From Mytilinidion resinicola (taxonomy: Eukaryota > Ascomycota > Dothideomycetes > Mytilinidiales > Mytilinidiaceae), in NCBI RefSeq assembly GCF_010093595.1, contig NW_022985449.1, forward strand, positions 493,410 to 557,409: 64,000 nucleotides of DNA, in the 5' to 3' direction. Below the pieces are notes generated by a model. It did not search any database. It saw only the letters and a program-made list of their open reading frames with translations, and was not told the origin of the DNA. Below are positions 20,983 through 34,100 of the stretch, in pieces; within the stretch, counting starts at the first letter, position 1; every line of letters begins with the position of its first letter. The position numbers and the translations under genes were made by a program.

Positions 20983-22813
20983 ATGTCGTCCTCGACTGCC
21001 CCTTCAACGTCGGGAACTTCGTCATCGGTGAATCCGGGGGTCCTCCGCCGTTCCTTCACCGTCCCCGCCAAGGTTACGGATCGGCCGAAGCCTACTACCT
21101 CCAACTCGGATAGCGATGCTGGCATAGAAACGCTATTCACGCATACATTCGCGAAGATCGTGTCCTTTTCAACTGCTCTGGATCCCTCTAGGCCGCCCAC
21201 CGCTAATGGAAGGCGACCGAGTGTGAATGTGCAGCTAGATGCGGACACTCCAGGATTAGGATCTATCCCTTGGGAATCAGTGACCGAGAGGACTCTTGCA
21301 GCTGGTATGCTTCAGCTTCAGCTTCCTTGGCTAGGTCTTGGCTAACAGGTGCAATTCAGGCCCTGTACGAATCTACCGCGTGACCGCATCCAACGTATCC
21401 TTCCTCAACTCCGGACGACTACTCCATACCATATTTCCGAAATCCCAATGCTGGTGCGTGGACGGCGAGTGCAAATTTGTTCTTAGAGTACGGCAGGATT
21501 CGTACTACCGGATTGAACTACCTTGTGCTACCGACGAAGACAAGGCGAAGATAGAGGACTTCAAGACCGTGCTAGCAAAGGTTCTGCAATATGAGAAGAC
21601 CGCCAGTCCTTTCAAGATAGGTCTCGAAGTCGGAATTCCTGAGCAGCCTGAGCCGCCAATTCCTAAACGGCTACGGAGGCCTTCGGAGAAGGCTAAGAAG
21701 TGGTTATTCGACAAGAGCTGGGTTCCGGAAGATGGTCCGAAGCCTCTTGTAGACGCATCGGACTCTGCTATATCTTCTTCGTATGATGACGATGATCGAG
21801 AGAGCGTACAGACGATTGAGGAAAAGGAGGAGAGCTCCAAGTCACCGCTACCACGAACAGAGAATGATCCTCCCTTATCGGCCATGAGGAATTTGGGGCT
21901 CACACCCCCTCCGTCTCTGCGGCAGCGGGCGAAGACCTTCATGATTTCCAGGTCGATCACAGCTCCCCCGCGATTCGGCTTAGGACAGTCGTCACCGTTG
22001 GCAGCGAGGAAAGTAGTAGGGCATCTAGCAATCCCAGAGTCAGAGGCTGAACACGCGGAGAATGTTGAGGAAGCAATCAGTCGTACTTCAAGTGTCGACT
22101 CGTTTTATTCTTTAGCAAAGACTCAATCTCGCACACCAACACCCCCATTCGAGGACGCTACATCTATCATAGAGAGCAACTCATGGGCTCAGCGTGAGGA
22201 GCAAGTAGAACATAAGCCGCATTGGCGGAGAGGTCGTCATCGTCGCCGGATATCAGATCTCACTGTGACGGCTCACTCCAGGACCCGCTCGGAAGAGCGT
22301 CTGCCCTCCACGCCTACAGACGGTGGTGAAACCAAGTCTGCGCCATCGACTCCTCCACTCATGAGCGATTCCGACGACAGCTTCGAGCCACCATTGCCAG
22401 ATGTGCCGACACCGCCTGACGCCATCAGGCTGAAGAAGCTGACGGGCGCCTCACAGCGGCGAGCTTACTCTCCCATGCCACATCCGCAGAACCTCTTCAA
22501 CCCTCCATCACATGCCCCTCAGCAGCAGTTCACGGCTGCATTAGTGCAGAAAACCTGCCAACTTCTCCTCGGGCCGCCAGCACATCTGGTGGCGCTAATG
22601 CTCCGAATTGCAGCGCATATCTCGAACGGAGCGTTTGGGTTCGGCACGTACCGCGTGCATCAAGAGACAGAGCGAATTCCCTGCTCGTGGGAATCGAGCG
22701 ACGACGGCGACGAGTGGGCCGAGGATGACTTCGGCATCCCACTGGGTCATCTAGAGCCGTCCGGGCTGAGGAGAAGAGAGCCGTCGTCACATGGTAGCTG
22801 GGAAGTTGACTGA
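20983..22813 (+). CDS. inp1: Inheritance of peroxisomes protein 1 (Inp1)
   Basis: Inp1 tethers peroxisomes to the cell cortex so that some are kept in the mother cell; it is a peripheral peroxisomal membrane protein. Two exons, 20983-21304 and 21360-22813, intron 55 nt; 591 residues. The family block follows the splice: GPVRIYRVTASNVSFLNSGR, SQCWCVDGECKFVLRVRQDS, YYRIELP and FKTVLAKVLQYEKTASPFK, about residues 107-200. The C-terminal two thirds are Ser/Pro/Glu-rich and disordered. MSSSTAP at 20983 was taken as start because it is the first Met in frame with the block. The family assignment is from recall of the conserved motif, fairly sure. Confidence 0.8.
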
Positions 22814-24346
22814 TATTATTTACTTCGGAGTTCGTTATGCTAATTGTGATACCACTGGCGCAGCAGCATCTATCATCACTATCTTGGCTAGGTCTAGTTT
22901 ATTGGGAACGGGATGGATGGGGCCGTCTTCATGGTGTTGGCATGGGAAGGGATTCGCGGACGCAGCGTTGTCTTGCTTCGTGCTTTCTGGGATGATGCTG
23001 AGTATGGAAACTCTACAGGATAGACATTCTCTTGGCGACACGATATCTTGGGCATGCTTGTTACGGCCGCATCATTACCTTCACGCAGATAGGACTTCAA
23101 TCCGCATCTATCTAATTGGACTTTGCCCAACACCCCTCTGCAGACATGTAGTGACGATGAGCCAATCCCGACGCCGATTCCTCCCGAGAGGCTTCCGCTT
23201 CCCTATGCAAGTCATGCTCTCCCTGCGTGAACCCCATCACCCTCAAGGTTTGTGCAGATGATTAGGACGGGTCCCCAAAATCCGGCGGGGTCAGCCAGCA
23301 ACCTGCAAGGCAGAAAGGCAATATGTCTCGTCGAGGCCATCGAGCACATGCTCCTTCCTTCTTTGTTGGCTGTAGGTAGTGTGGACGGTTCTGATGTTCA
23401 CTGGCGGTGAGGGGTCGTTGATACGAGGAGCTAGACGCAGGGCTGTGTCAAAAGCGCAGAACGGGCGATCCCACCATGTCAGCGCTGGCAGCACTTGGCG
23501 CGTTGCATCAGCGCTGAAGGGATGGAGCTTTGCGCGGTGCAAGCCGTAGGAAACGGTGTGGTCTTGTTTCCTTGGTTCTGGGGATGATGGGGTTATGGGA
23601 GAAGTGGTGATGGTTGGGGACGTGATGGGTGGTGGTGTGATTCCCAGCCCTCTCTTTATGCGCTGGTCAACACGAGTTGGTATACTATTTTCGGAGTATA
23701 CGGTATTGGCCTATTCAGTATTCGATATCGATCTATCCGTTATGATGCTCGGTCACGCTGACTTCTCGCCTCTTCGAAGGCGATCTCCCGCTGCATTCTC
23801 TGACAGCCCACCTGAAGCGCAGCTGAAGCGCGCAACATCGCCCCAGCAAGCTTACTGTCGCCGCTACCGCCAGGATCGGTCGCCGATGTGCTGCATGCCC
23901 AGATGGGTGGCTGGATTCGGGCAGGGGACTAGACCAGTTCCCGAAAAGAATCAAGGTTTGGTGGTGGTGACGAGAGAGTACCAGCCTTCTCCCAGCCCGC
24001 TTTTTTTTCTTCCCCTTCTTTTCAGCCCAGCCGGCGTTGCCGTTGGCTGCTAGGCCCACTGATCACCGCCAGGTTGGGAGGGACAGTACGCAGGTCTACC
24101 GATGTTTGGACGAAATAGAGGAGGTGAGGAAGGGGGTTTTGTGGCGTGGCTGGGACGTATATAGAAGATGTGACCCGCCCCCGCGACGCCGTGGTGTGAG
24201 GATATTCGACGGACTCGTGAACTTTCTTGTCTTTCTCCCATATCGCCGTTATTGTTTCACACGGATTGAACGTCAATTACGATATCTGGTTCATTTGAAA
24301 CATTCTTCAGGTGCTGAGTGTCGTCTCACATCAATCATCAATCATC
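22814..24346. other. Intergenic, 1.5 kb
   Basis: Several open frames of 80-165 codons overlap each other on both strands without domain, signal peptide or protein-like composition. A run of Ts sits at 24000-24010. CT-rich sequence just before 24347 suits a 5' leader. Confidence 0.45.
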
Positions 24347-24970
24347 ATGGAATACTCCTACATGTCTACAACATCACCACACCCCCTCCCCCCAATCCCC
24401 CCCTCCGACCTCTCCGCCAACCTCGTCCCCCGCCCGCTTTTCACACCTAGGACTCGCTCCTCCAAACGTCCACACCCACCCCTCTCCATCGCCGTCGCTG
24501 TCATCGACGCCTCAGGCCGGCGCGCCACCCATTCCTCTCCCACCTCAACCTCCTCATCTAGTGTCAGCTCCAGCCCATCCACTTCCCCACCGTCCTTCAA
24601 CTTCGATTACTTCACCTCCCCATCATCCGAAGGCCCACCGCCCTATACCGCACTATCCCCATCATGGAGTCAACCACCACCACCGTACCAGTACCAGTTC
24701 CAAAGTTCCTGGCCATCGAGTCCTACCTCGAGCACTTTCTCCTCCTCCAGCTTCTCTTCTAGTGTGCGGTCGACATTCAGTGGCCCGCATCTCCTGCGGC
24801 GGAAACCGAGTCCCAAGCAGCTGAGCCTTCGCGCGCTGCGGGCGAAAGAGAGCGATGCGTGTCTGCAGCGGATCTACGAGAGGCAGACGATGGCGTATTT
24901 GGATGGGACGGTGTTTGGGAGTGTGCCAAGGCGGAGTGGGTTGAGAAGAGGGATTATGCAGGGTGATTGA
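24347..24970 (+). CDS. Hypothetical Ser/Pro-rich protein
   Basis: The frame opens MEYSYMSTTSP and gives 207 residues (an upstream GTG/CTG-type extension to 24311 is not used). The first 150 residues are low-complexity Ser/Pro/Thr with PPPYTALSPSW and PPPPYQYQFQ; the last 55 are basic and structured-looking: LLRRKPSPKQLSLRALRAKE, CLQRIYERQTMAYLDGTVFG. The C-terminal block is the part most likely to be conserved. No named family. C-rich in the 5' half and G-rich in the last 150 bases. Confidence 0.6.
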   Translation: MEYSYMSTTSPHPLPPIPPSDLSANLVPRPLFTPRTRSSKRPHPPLSIAVAVIDASGRRATHSSPTSTSSSSVSSSPSTSPPSFNFDYFTSPSSEGPPPYTALSPSWSQPPPPYQYQFQSSWPSSPTSSTFSSSSFSSSVRSTFSGPHLLRRKPSPKQLSLRALRAKESDACLQRIYERQTMAYLDGTVFGSVPRRSGLRRGIMQGD

Positions 24971-26556
24971 AGAGTTCAATTTGATCCTGAAAAACGAAGG
25001 AGGAGTCGTGATTTGGTGAGTCTGATGGATGGAGGATGAAGCTCACGTGATTGAATTCTTGCACATGCACTTAGATAATCTCACCACAGCACCCGCATGG
25101 CAGAGATAGGGGGAATGGTGCTTCGTAGAGCTCACTCTGCGGTTTTAAGCATTGTGGATGCTGCTTTGGCGTCCGCCGATATACACTCACGCAACCCCCT
25201 ACCCTCCCCCTAATTCCTCCCCAAAAATCCCGTCCAGGCAGACCTCTGCTAACATTATCCAGGACCACATCCTCACATCACTACCCTATCTACTCAATCA
25301 CTCCAGGTATGGCTGCGCACCGGGGGCCTCGCGCCGCGGACACGACATCACCGCAGCCGCAGGACGGCAACGCAACGAAGCTTTCGGACCTAACTACCTA
25401 CGAATCTTATGTCTAGTCTACCGAAACGATATGGAAAGAGGAAGAAAGGTGGCGGGAATGATTCCTGCATTGCGGGCAGTGCTAGCGTACGCACATGGCT
25501 GGAAAATGCCTATTTGAATGAGGCCCATGTTATTCACGGAAGCGGCCATAGTCAGTTAACGAACTGAACGGTTCATGTTTCATGTTTATGTAAGGACGGA
25601 GTTCACGGGGAGATTGATGCCACGAACGATGAATTCAAGATAGAGATACGCCTATCCGACTCTATGACTTGTGTTCTTAGTGGCCACTTTACCCCACCCC
25701 TCAGAGGGCTTTCTTGTTCGACCTTCTGGTTATATAGCAGGCTAACATTTTGGTGACGTGATGTGCCGAATACGTGTACCTTCTCGGTCTATGCTCCCAT
25801 AGAAGAGGTCTACATCTTCATCAGAACTTGCACCATTTGTGATCACACTCCCGCCCGTCTTTCTTACATATTCTCGACGCAGTGTACAAACCCCTGCCGG
25901 CTATGTAGACCTTCTTGCTCTATGTTTTGACGGAACGGGCATACAAGCACCCATAATGCCCCAACGGTGCAAATGTACTCCACAATCGGAGCACCGTAGA
26001 GATAGACGCGTCTGCTCTTCGCCGCGGCATATCACGCCACGTATACGACACACAGTCATGAAGAACAAAATAGAAGTAGTACGCTCTTTCACTAGAAAAT
26101 CACACGCAACGGTTTCAGTTGATTGAATATATTTGGATTTTTTGTATTCGAATACAATATCCTCCCCGCTCCGCTCCGGCACGCTCGCCACTGGCGCAAC
26201 GCACATGCAACGCTATTCAAATTAACAGTGTTCTATGGGTAAAAGTTTCGCAAGGTTCGCAAATTTTCCAAAAACAAAAGAAGCCGTCCGTTTCATTGGG
26301 GGGGGGGGTGAGTGATGTAGATATTCCGTTCTTCTCGGAAATCATCCAAAAACCACCGACTGAAGCCCAAAGCCAAACCAAACCAAACCAGGTAGTCGCT
26401 AACCAAAAACAGCACAAAAAGAAAGGGTCTTGTCGTAACCCTATAAGCATGTACAAAGTGAAGCTCTTGTTAATAGTTTTCTCCTCTCTCTCTCTTTTAT
26501 ACAATCGCTGCTACAAGGTTACAGCGCTGGCCGTACAATAAAAGAAAGGGAGGCGT
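24971..26556. other. Intergenic, 1.6 kb
   Basis: No firm gene. A 37-codon frame at 25312-25424 (MAAHRGPRAADTTSP to KLSDLTTYESYV) followed in another phase by TIWKEEERWRE looks protein-like and may be a very small or decayed gene. 26300-26309 is a G10 run. The remainder includes the 3' side of the FLC gene. Confidence 0.4.
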
Positions 26557-28883
26557 TTAGTATGCTGGCCGTCCTCCATAAGTCCCCGGTGCGCCCAAGT
26601 CGATGTCCGGTAGCCGCGGTGCCCGACCACTAGGCGGCGACACGCTGCGTCCACGACTCTCGCTCCGGCTGTGGCTTATGCTCCGGCCATGGCTGGTGCT
26701 GCGGCCGCCGAAGCTCGCCGAGTCGGTCAGCAATGGGTTTTGGTCTTCTGTTTGACCGAATGCGCGGCGACCGCTGTAGCCTGTGGTTTGCTCGTTTAGG
26801 GGCACCTGCTCGTAAGGGCCAAGCGGGTTGGCGGAGACCATGGGGCCACGGACGTCGGTGCTCTTGTAGCCGGTGGGGTCCATGAGGAGGGAGTTGCGAG
26901 CGTCGAGGGGGGTGAGGGTGTCGAGGTCGCGGTTGAGTTTTTCTGGGGGATTGTTAGACGGGATGATTTTAGGGAAATTAAAGGGGAGGAACTTACCGGC
27001 TTCCTTCCTCTTCCTGCGGTGAGGGTTGTCGCGGCAGCAGGCGATGATGGCGTTGACGGCGATCAGGATGGCGAGGAGGGCGGTCAAGACAGATTGCATA
27101 ACCACGAGGACGAGGCCGGTGATTGTCTTTGTCGTCTGTGCCACGCCGAGCTCCTCGACGAAGACTAAAATGCAAACTACCGAGAGCACGCGGACGACTT
27201 GGATGGTGATGTTGATCCAGTTGCCAGACTTCAAAGAGTATGGGCGGGACCAGAGGAGGACGATGAAGAGTAGAGACTCGACGATGAGCTGGCCAGCTGA
27301 CTGGACAAGTCCATGGCCATCAGCGCCGGCGATAACACAGCCCTTAGCGAACATGTAGACGATGGATGGTACGAAGATCCACCAATAGGCCTTCTTATAG
27401 TTCTCATAGAACAGGCTGTACTTCCTCCAGATTTCCTTGTCATCGTATAGCGCTGCGGCGTCTCCCTCCATCTTCTTAAACTTGCTGGCAGTATGCCAAA
27501 TCTTCCAAGTGAAGAATGCGAGAATGGCAGTGAACATGGCTAGAGTGACACCTGCTAGCAGTTTGGCGGCCCAGGAATCGCCGTTCGTGAATTGGTACAC
27601 ACAGTAAAGCACCCAGACACCATAGAGAAGGAGAATCAGATTGGTGATGGTCTTCGCGAGGAGCCACCAGTAACGCTTGCGGAAGCTCGTGAGGCTCTTG
27701 GGGAAGGTTCCGAATAGTGCCCATGTTTCGAGAATGACCTTGAAAAGGAGAATACCGACAGTGATGGCCGCAATGACAATTGCAAAAACTAGAAGAACCG
27801 TCATGAAGGTGTTAGCTTGAGGAATGGTGAGTTCCTCGACGTAGGCCTGGATACCGGAAACAGTGTGCATGAGCTTGCTGTCAGAGGTGCTGTTGGCGTT
27901 TGTCCCATTGACCTGGGTGTTGAGAGAGTCGCGGGCAAAGAGAACGAAGCTTTCCAGTCCACGCGTGGTGAGATTTTTGTTCGATGAAGGGCTAACCAGA
28001 GTCACATTCTTCAGGTAAGCGACACTGTCTTCGGTCAGGTTACCGCCTGTTGATTTGCGAAAGTTGTCGATGGACGTCTGCATTCCCTCCCAGTATATCA
28101 AGCCACCGCTGAAGGCGAAGTTCTTGGTGAAGCTCTTGTAGATGCCGGGATATGAGACACTCATCATGCCGTTCAGGGCCATGGACTGGAACCATCCAAT
28201 CACTTCTCCAAAGGTTGGGCTTGATGTGGCAGCACCGCCATGTCCAGCTCCAAGGGCGGAAACGCCAGACAGGATGAGTGCAGCACCGGCTATACCGGCA
28301 GCAACGTATGATACAGCCGGGACGTTGAAAGATTTCCCGTTGTTCACCGACGACTGTATGCAAGCCAGTTCCTTTCCAGTCTCCAGTGATTTAAGTTGGA
28401 GGGTTGCTTGGCCGTCCAGGTCGGGAACGCTGAAGGCGATGGATGGGATCTGGGAGATGAAGTTGTCTGGGATTTGTTGCTCCCCTTTTGCGGAGAAGTC
28501 GCCCTCGGGCACTATTGCACGTTAGCTAGCCGCCACATAGATTGACACGGGTGTATGTGCTTGCCTGGACATAGCTGCTGAACATAGTTATCCTTGTCGC
28601 AAGGGTTGAAGTCCTTCTGGTACACTTGTTTGCCGTATGCCGTCACTATCATGGACGCTGTGACGTTCTGTACCTTCGCACTGTATGCAGAAATGTCGAA
28701 GTCGATCTTCTTCGTCGCCCGATTGAACTCCATATCGAGTCTCTTCACTTGGATCTCCGCGTCCGACTGGCAGGAGCTGAAGCCATCCGTCTTGAGAATA
28801 TCGCCGGCCAGCGCTCCTATGGGGAGACTGGCGAGTAGTAGGAAAGGCGTAAGCATGTTGGCATATGTACTGTGACCTCTCAT
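26557..28883 (-). CDS. FLC/Pkd2-type TRP-like membrane protein (flavin carrier family)
   Basis: Fungal FLC proteins are polytopic ER/plasma-membrane proteins linked to FAD transport into the ER, calcium handling and wall integrity. Three exons: 28883-28565, 28511-26997, 26942-26557; 739 residues. Signal peptide through about residue 26 (LPIGALAGD), then an N-terminal ML-like domain with Cys pairs (FSSCQ, FNPCDKDNY, QLCPVPEGDFSA), then the TRP-like membrane domain with eight or nine hydrophobic spans (for example MTVLLVFAIVIAAITVGIL, TNLILLLYGVWVLYCVYQF), and a Ser/Arg-rich cytosolic tail. Intron 1 has a GC donor (AG|GCAAGC) and splicing it restores the family motif LCPVPEGDFSA. Intron 2 is 54 nt and stop-free. 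Confidence 0.9.
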
Positions 28884-30464
28884 GGTGGAATGTGTCGCCT
28901 GGAGAGGCGAAAGAGTCGTGAGAGATGCTCCCAGACTGGCGCTGGAACGGCCAGACGCTCTGGATATGGGCGGTTAATGCAGATCGTGAGGGGCCCGTCT
29001 AACAGAATGGGTAGGAAAAGGTCGTAATATGGGCACTAAGCAAAGAAGTATTAAAGTAAGACGGTCCGGGCAGGATCAACCTTCCTCGAGCCGTAGATGA
29101 AGAGGCGTAGGCAGCAAGGAAGCAAGGATGGGAAAAGCGAGAGAAGAAGCAGGGAAAGACGCCTGGCGACGAACGAGAGGGTGAAACGAGAGAAGGCGAC
29201 AAGACGTCAGGTGTTTGGAGAAAGAGTGGTGGTGGGAGGAATGCGGTTGGAGACTTTGATGGCGGAGGCCGAAGGGGCAGCCAGCGGTTTCAAAGGGCAC
29301 GCCACGCGACAGGGCCTGGGCGACGCAAGGACGGCGGCGGCGGCGACGGTTTTGCCGGGGCCCTGGGTGGTATTTGCGGGAGCGTTACGCCCGAAGCAGC
29401 AGTGAGTCGTAATCCGCGGCGGCAGAGAGTGGAAAAAGCGGGCTCAGATATCGACGGGCACAGGGAGCGGAGCACAATGCAGTTCTAGAGGAGTCCAGCA
29501 AATCCCTTCCTCTTGTATGTATCAAGACTGGAGAGCCCTCGGCGCGCGCTCCGCCCACCGCTACTGCACATACTACAAAGGGTGTAGAGACTTCGGGCTC
29601 CTCAGCTGGACGATACGACGCTCGATGCTGCGCTGCGCAGGACGGCCAAGCAGAACTTTTGGCGGCCAAGCACGCTGCTGCAAGCCCGCGTAGAGCTGTC
29701 AAAGAAACCTGGCCTGTTTCATGCACATTCACCCGTCAAGCTGAGCAGCTGCCCCATCCACCGCCAAACCTCCCTCGTCCCGCTCGCGTGCTATTTCGAA
29801 CTGTCAGCATGTGGGCGCATCGTGAAGGCGGATGTGCCCTCTCTGAGCGCTGTCTGGTACACCGAAGCACGGCGTGTCGCTGACGCAGCGGGCGGCGGTT
29901 GCATGGCAGGTGGCAGGTGGTAGTGGTACCTTAGATCGTGGCTGTGTGGCCTATTTTTGGCCGCCCGTACCCACAGAAATTCCTTCGGGTTCCTGGAGAT
30001 CTTCCAATAGTGAGAAAACTGGGTCGCTGGTTGCCGTATTGATTCTGACCAGTTTGCTTTGGGCCAGCATTTCTGAATGAAGACCTGTCAGGAGGTGACG
30101 TCTGCGCTCTTTCGTCCACCAGACAGTCCCCTCAAGCATGCACAGAGGACCTCGAGACACTGTCGAATGACCCGGTCTGTCTCAACGGCCAATTGAAGAA
30201 TGGACTGCCAGTAAACAAAAGAATGGCTCGACGCCCCTGACCACCCAAGCCCTGACGAGCATCTCTGGCTCATGTCTCTAAACCATTGTAAGACATCAAC
30301 ACCAAGACCACAAGACAGTGAGCCGTCTACACCTCGAACGCCGCAACTGCGCCTCGTGGCTGTCTTCGTTAACTGCTCTCGGCCTCGACTTTGGACGGAG
30401 TCCCGACGCAACGTGATCAGCTCGGTCGGTTCCGCAGGATTGGACACAACCCACTTCTACTTCG
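28884..30464. other. Intergenic upstream of the FLC gene
   Basis: Many overlapping short frames, none convincing. Expected to hold the FLC promoter (28900-29300). No RNA gene or repeat recognised. Confidence 0.45.
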
Positions 30465-30960
30465 GCATTCGTCAACCTTACTCAAAAATAAGGGGATTTG
30501 GATGAAGCTTGAAGGAGCGGCGGTGCTTGGTAGGGCTTACCTTACCCAAGGTCAACCCACAAATTCAACGTTAGGTACCAAATACCTGGGTTCAAAACTA
30601 AATCGATCATTAGGGCCCTAGATTAACAGCTAAGATATATATACCACGGGAAAACTAACGTCGTTGGTATGGAGAGCCTTGGTTGGGGCCTTTCTAGCTA
30701 CGCGTCTCAAACCTGGATATCCTCATTCCTCGGATCACTAAAAGAATCTAGGTACAGGGCTTACAAACAATTGATTTCACAGTCTCCTGTGTATCCTTTA
30801 TCTGATTATGCCTTCGGGTAATCGTTCAAAACATTCAAGATCGCGAATGCATGGGGCGTTTAAGTACATGAATGCATCGTTAAATCCACACTAACCATTC
30901 CTGGATGGGGCGTTCCCACGTCGAAGTTCTGCGCATTTGCGCGTTCGCGGGCTCAGCCTT
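30465..30960 (+). repeat. Upstream duplicated block A of the tandem C2H2 pair
   Basis: Two islands match the block at 34715-35215: around 30470-30620 (includes AGCTTGAAGGAGCGGCGGTG) and 30880-30955 (includes CACACTAACC.TTCCTGG and GTTCTGCGCATTTGCGC). Order and spacing (about 430 bases) are kept, so this is a duplicated promoter region. Confidence 0.8.
30926..30943 (+). promoter_or_regulatory. Conserved TGCGCATTTGCGC promoter motif, copy A
   Basis: TGCGCA is itself palindromic and is followed after TT by TGCGCG. An almost identical copy lies at 35186-35203 before the paralogue, at similar distance from its ATG (185 versus 154 bases). Confidence 0.5.
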
Positions 30961-31114
30961 CCTCACCGCCTTGGTCGAGTTTTTTCTTGCTGTGGGACGT
31001 TCTCACTAAGTCCAATGTCCTTTTTCAGAAATATCTTCGTAAGTTCATTATCTTCCAAAAGCGAGCGTATGCAACACACACGGCGAACTCTCAAGAATCG
31101 TTAGCGCTTTCAAA

Positions 31115-34100
31115 ATGGCCACTTCTCCGAGTTCGTCAGGCTTGACGGCCGCCGAAGGGCTTGCCGGGTACGATACATTGCTATATGCGCAGTCAATCAG
31201 CTCCTCCACGGCTCATACTGAACTGCACCTGCCTTCAAACGTTTCCGGCTATGCACCTTCCCTCCTTCGCTCCGAAGCAACTCCCACAGAATCTTCTATT
31301 AGTACGGGTCTAGCAAGTCGACTATCCGGATTCCAGCTGCTAGAGGAGGTCGACGGTGTGCTAGAGGTCGTCGGCGTGCTAGAGCTGCGACCGAACTTGC
31401 GCAGTCCAGTATATGAGTGTACTTTTTGGTTCCTAAGTTGTTGTTATATATCAGCCGACAAGGAGGAATGGAGGACTCACTGTGCGTCACACTTCCGGGG
31501 AGAAGAGCCACCCAAATCAGTCCAGTGCCCGCTATGTGAAGAGTTCAAGACGACGTATGAGGACGGCCACTACGCGTGGAAGGAACGTATAGAACATGTC
31601 GCGTGGCACCACGAGCTGGGACAGACGCTGAAGACGAGTCGCCCGGACTTTCACCTCATCCAGCACCTTTGGCAGAAGAGATTAATTGGCGACGATGACT
31701 TGAAGGAGCTTAATGGAGTATGGCATTTGTCGAGTAACGATGGCGGCGTGGAAAACCTTCCTAGTGTTCGAGAACAGAAGACGCCTCTGCGAATCGTCCC
31801 TTCGGACTACAACAGAAAGGTCCTTGCGTGGCTGGATTCATTGGACGCACCAGAATATCTCGCTACTCAGCGTGATTCTCCTGCTCCGAAAGAGGTAGAC
31901 AAGACTGAAGCACTTACCGACGCTGCAAAAGCCGCAAATACTAAGTATCAAATTGATGAAGACGGTCCGGATATAAGACTAGGAACGACTAGTCCTCGAT
32001 TGAGCCACTTTATCTCGGTGATGGAGCATCCGCCATCTCCACCAGTTCGGCAGGAGATACTACTACCCACTGTGCTAGAAGCACTCCTAGTTGAGCCATC
32101 GCTTAATCCCTCCCCACCGAATCCAGAGTCGGAGGCAATACAGCTACCCACTGTGCTAGAAGCACCCTTAGTTGAGCCATCGCTTGATCCCTCCCCACTG
32201 AATCTGGAGTCGCAGGCGGCGATACGACTGCCCACTGTGCTGGAAGCGCCCTTAGCCAAGCCATTGCATGATCCCTCCCCACCGAATCTGGAGTTGGAGG
32301 CGGCGATACGACCACCCACTGTGCAGCAAGTACCCGTGATTAATCCGTCGCTTGATCCCTTACCATTGAGTGCGGAGGAGCTTGAGGCAGAGTTACTTAT
32401 ACCCGCCGTACTGGAAGCGCAGTCAATAGAGCCATCATTCGAGCCATCATCTGTTGAGCCCTCGCGGACAACTTCAGAGGAGTCGAATGCGCATAGCAAA
32501 AAGAGGAGGAGGGGAACTGAAACACACGATGTGGAGTCCAGCAATGTGATGAGCAAAAAGGTGAGAACGGACAAAGGACCCGCGATAGACTCACCAAGAC
32601 CTCTGAAACCAAATTCAGTGCCTGAAGTCGAGCCGTCAGTTGAGCCCTCGCAGCGGAACTTGGAGGAGCTGCAGAAACATGGCAAGAAGAGGAGAAGGAG
32701 AAGCACGACATTAGATGTGGAGGCAGACAATACGAGAAGCAAAAGGTTGAGGACAGGCGATGAGAACTTGGGGCGTACTCAGAAAGCTCTGAAAGGAAGG
32801 CCTTCATCAGATCCACAGGGTGAAGTTTTGGTGGATGAGCGGTCCAACTCTATGAGAAGACTTGCTTGTCCATATTTCAAACGCACCCCTCAGAAATACC
32901 AAAACATGAAGTCTTGCCTAGGGCCTGGGTTTACTGCTGTGTCTCGTGTAAAGTATTTATCCCCTCGTTGTTCCCTCTTACATAGCTGTCAGTATCTGAT
33001 TCTCGACAGGGAGCATCTCTACCGGAAGCATTTGTTGCCTATACATTGTCCACGTTGCTATGAGATTTTCGAGAACGCAAAGGCATTGACGGATCACCAA
33101 AGAGCCACGAAAGAATGTAAGGTCGGCGACATTATGCCTTTTGAAGGGTTTGGCAAAGAGCAAGAGAAGAGATTAAAAAGCAAGAAGAGATCCGCTCCCA
33201 ATCAATCCGAAGAAGACAAATGGCGCGAGATTTATATTATCCTCTTTCCGGATGATGACCCATCTTGCTTTCCAACAGTGCGTAAGTCTTTAAAAGTATG
33301 CTCAGAAGGTCATTATCTAATAGAGGCATAGATTATGATTACGACCTTCGTGCAGTTGTAAGCTTCCGGAGTACTGCAGGCCTCACGAACTACGAAGATT
33401 TTCTACGACTCGAGCTGCCACGGCGCGTCCGCAGACGGCTAGAAGTTGCGCAGGACGACTCACTTGAGCCTATCCAGGAAAGCTTAAAAGAAAGGATCGC
33501 TAATATTGTTGAATCGTGCCAGGAGGAACTTTTTCGTAGTTACCAAAGGACTATGTTCCCAGCGACCACAGATCTCCCACCAGTAATTCCGAAAGATTCA
33601 GAACTGAACGACACCATCACAGAAAGCCGAGTCCAAACTACTTCAAGATCCGCCGACAGTACCGAAAATCTGTTCGGAGGCTCAATAAACCATCCAATCC
33701 CCGAACTACCTGAACAAGATGGTTTATCCATCAAGTCTGCTGCACCGCATGTTCCAAGATTGAATCCCGGAAACGCACACTCAGATCTGAATCCCCAACT
33801 GGGGTCAGACCCAAATTCACAAATTCATAAGCGCGTCCTATCATCTTCTACTTTCGATGCGAGCCTACAGAGCTTGGAATCATCAGCGACTTCCAATCCA
33901 CAGAGCAGTGGGATTCAGCATCTATCCAACGGTGTGTTCGATGATAACAGCTTCAGCCATCTTCCCTTGGCTACAATCGTTCTGGATACCGATTGCATAT
34001 TTCCCAATCACGAAAACCCCTTCCCATTGGTTCAGCCGCCTGGGTTCAATAACTTCGGCGATTTCTCTGAACTTGCAGCTTCGAGGAACGAGTTTTATCC

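Noticed and set aside
22791..24053. Overlapping frames of 80-165 codons in the gap after inp1
   Set aside because: They cover each other in several phases without conserved motifs or splice-consistent structure.
31948..32742. 264-codon minus-strand Ser-rich frame
   Set aside because: Antisense of the Pro/Glu repeats in C2H2 paralogue A.
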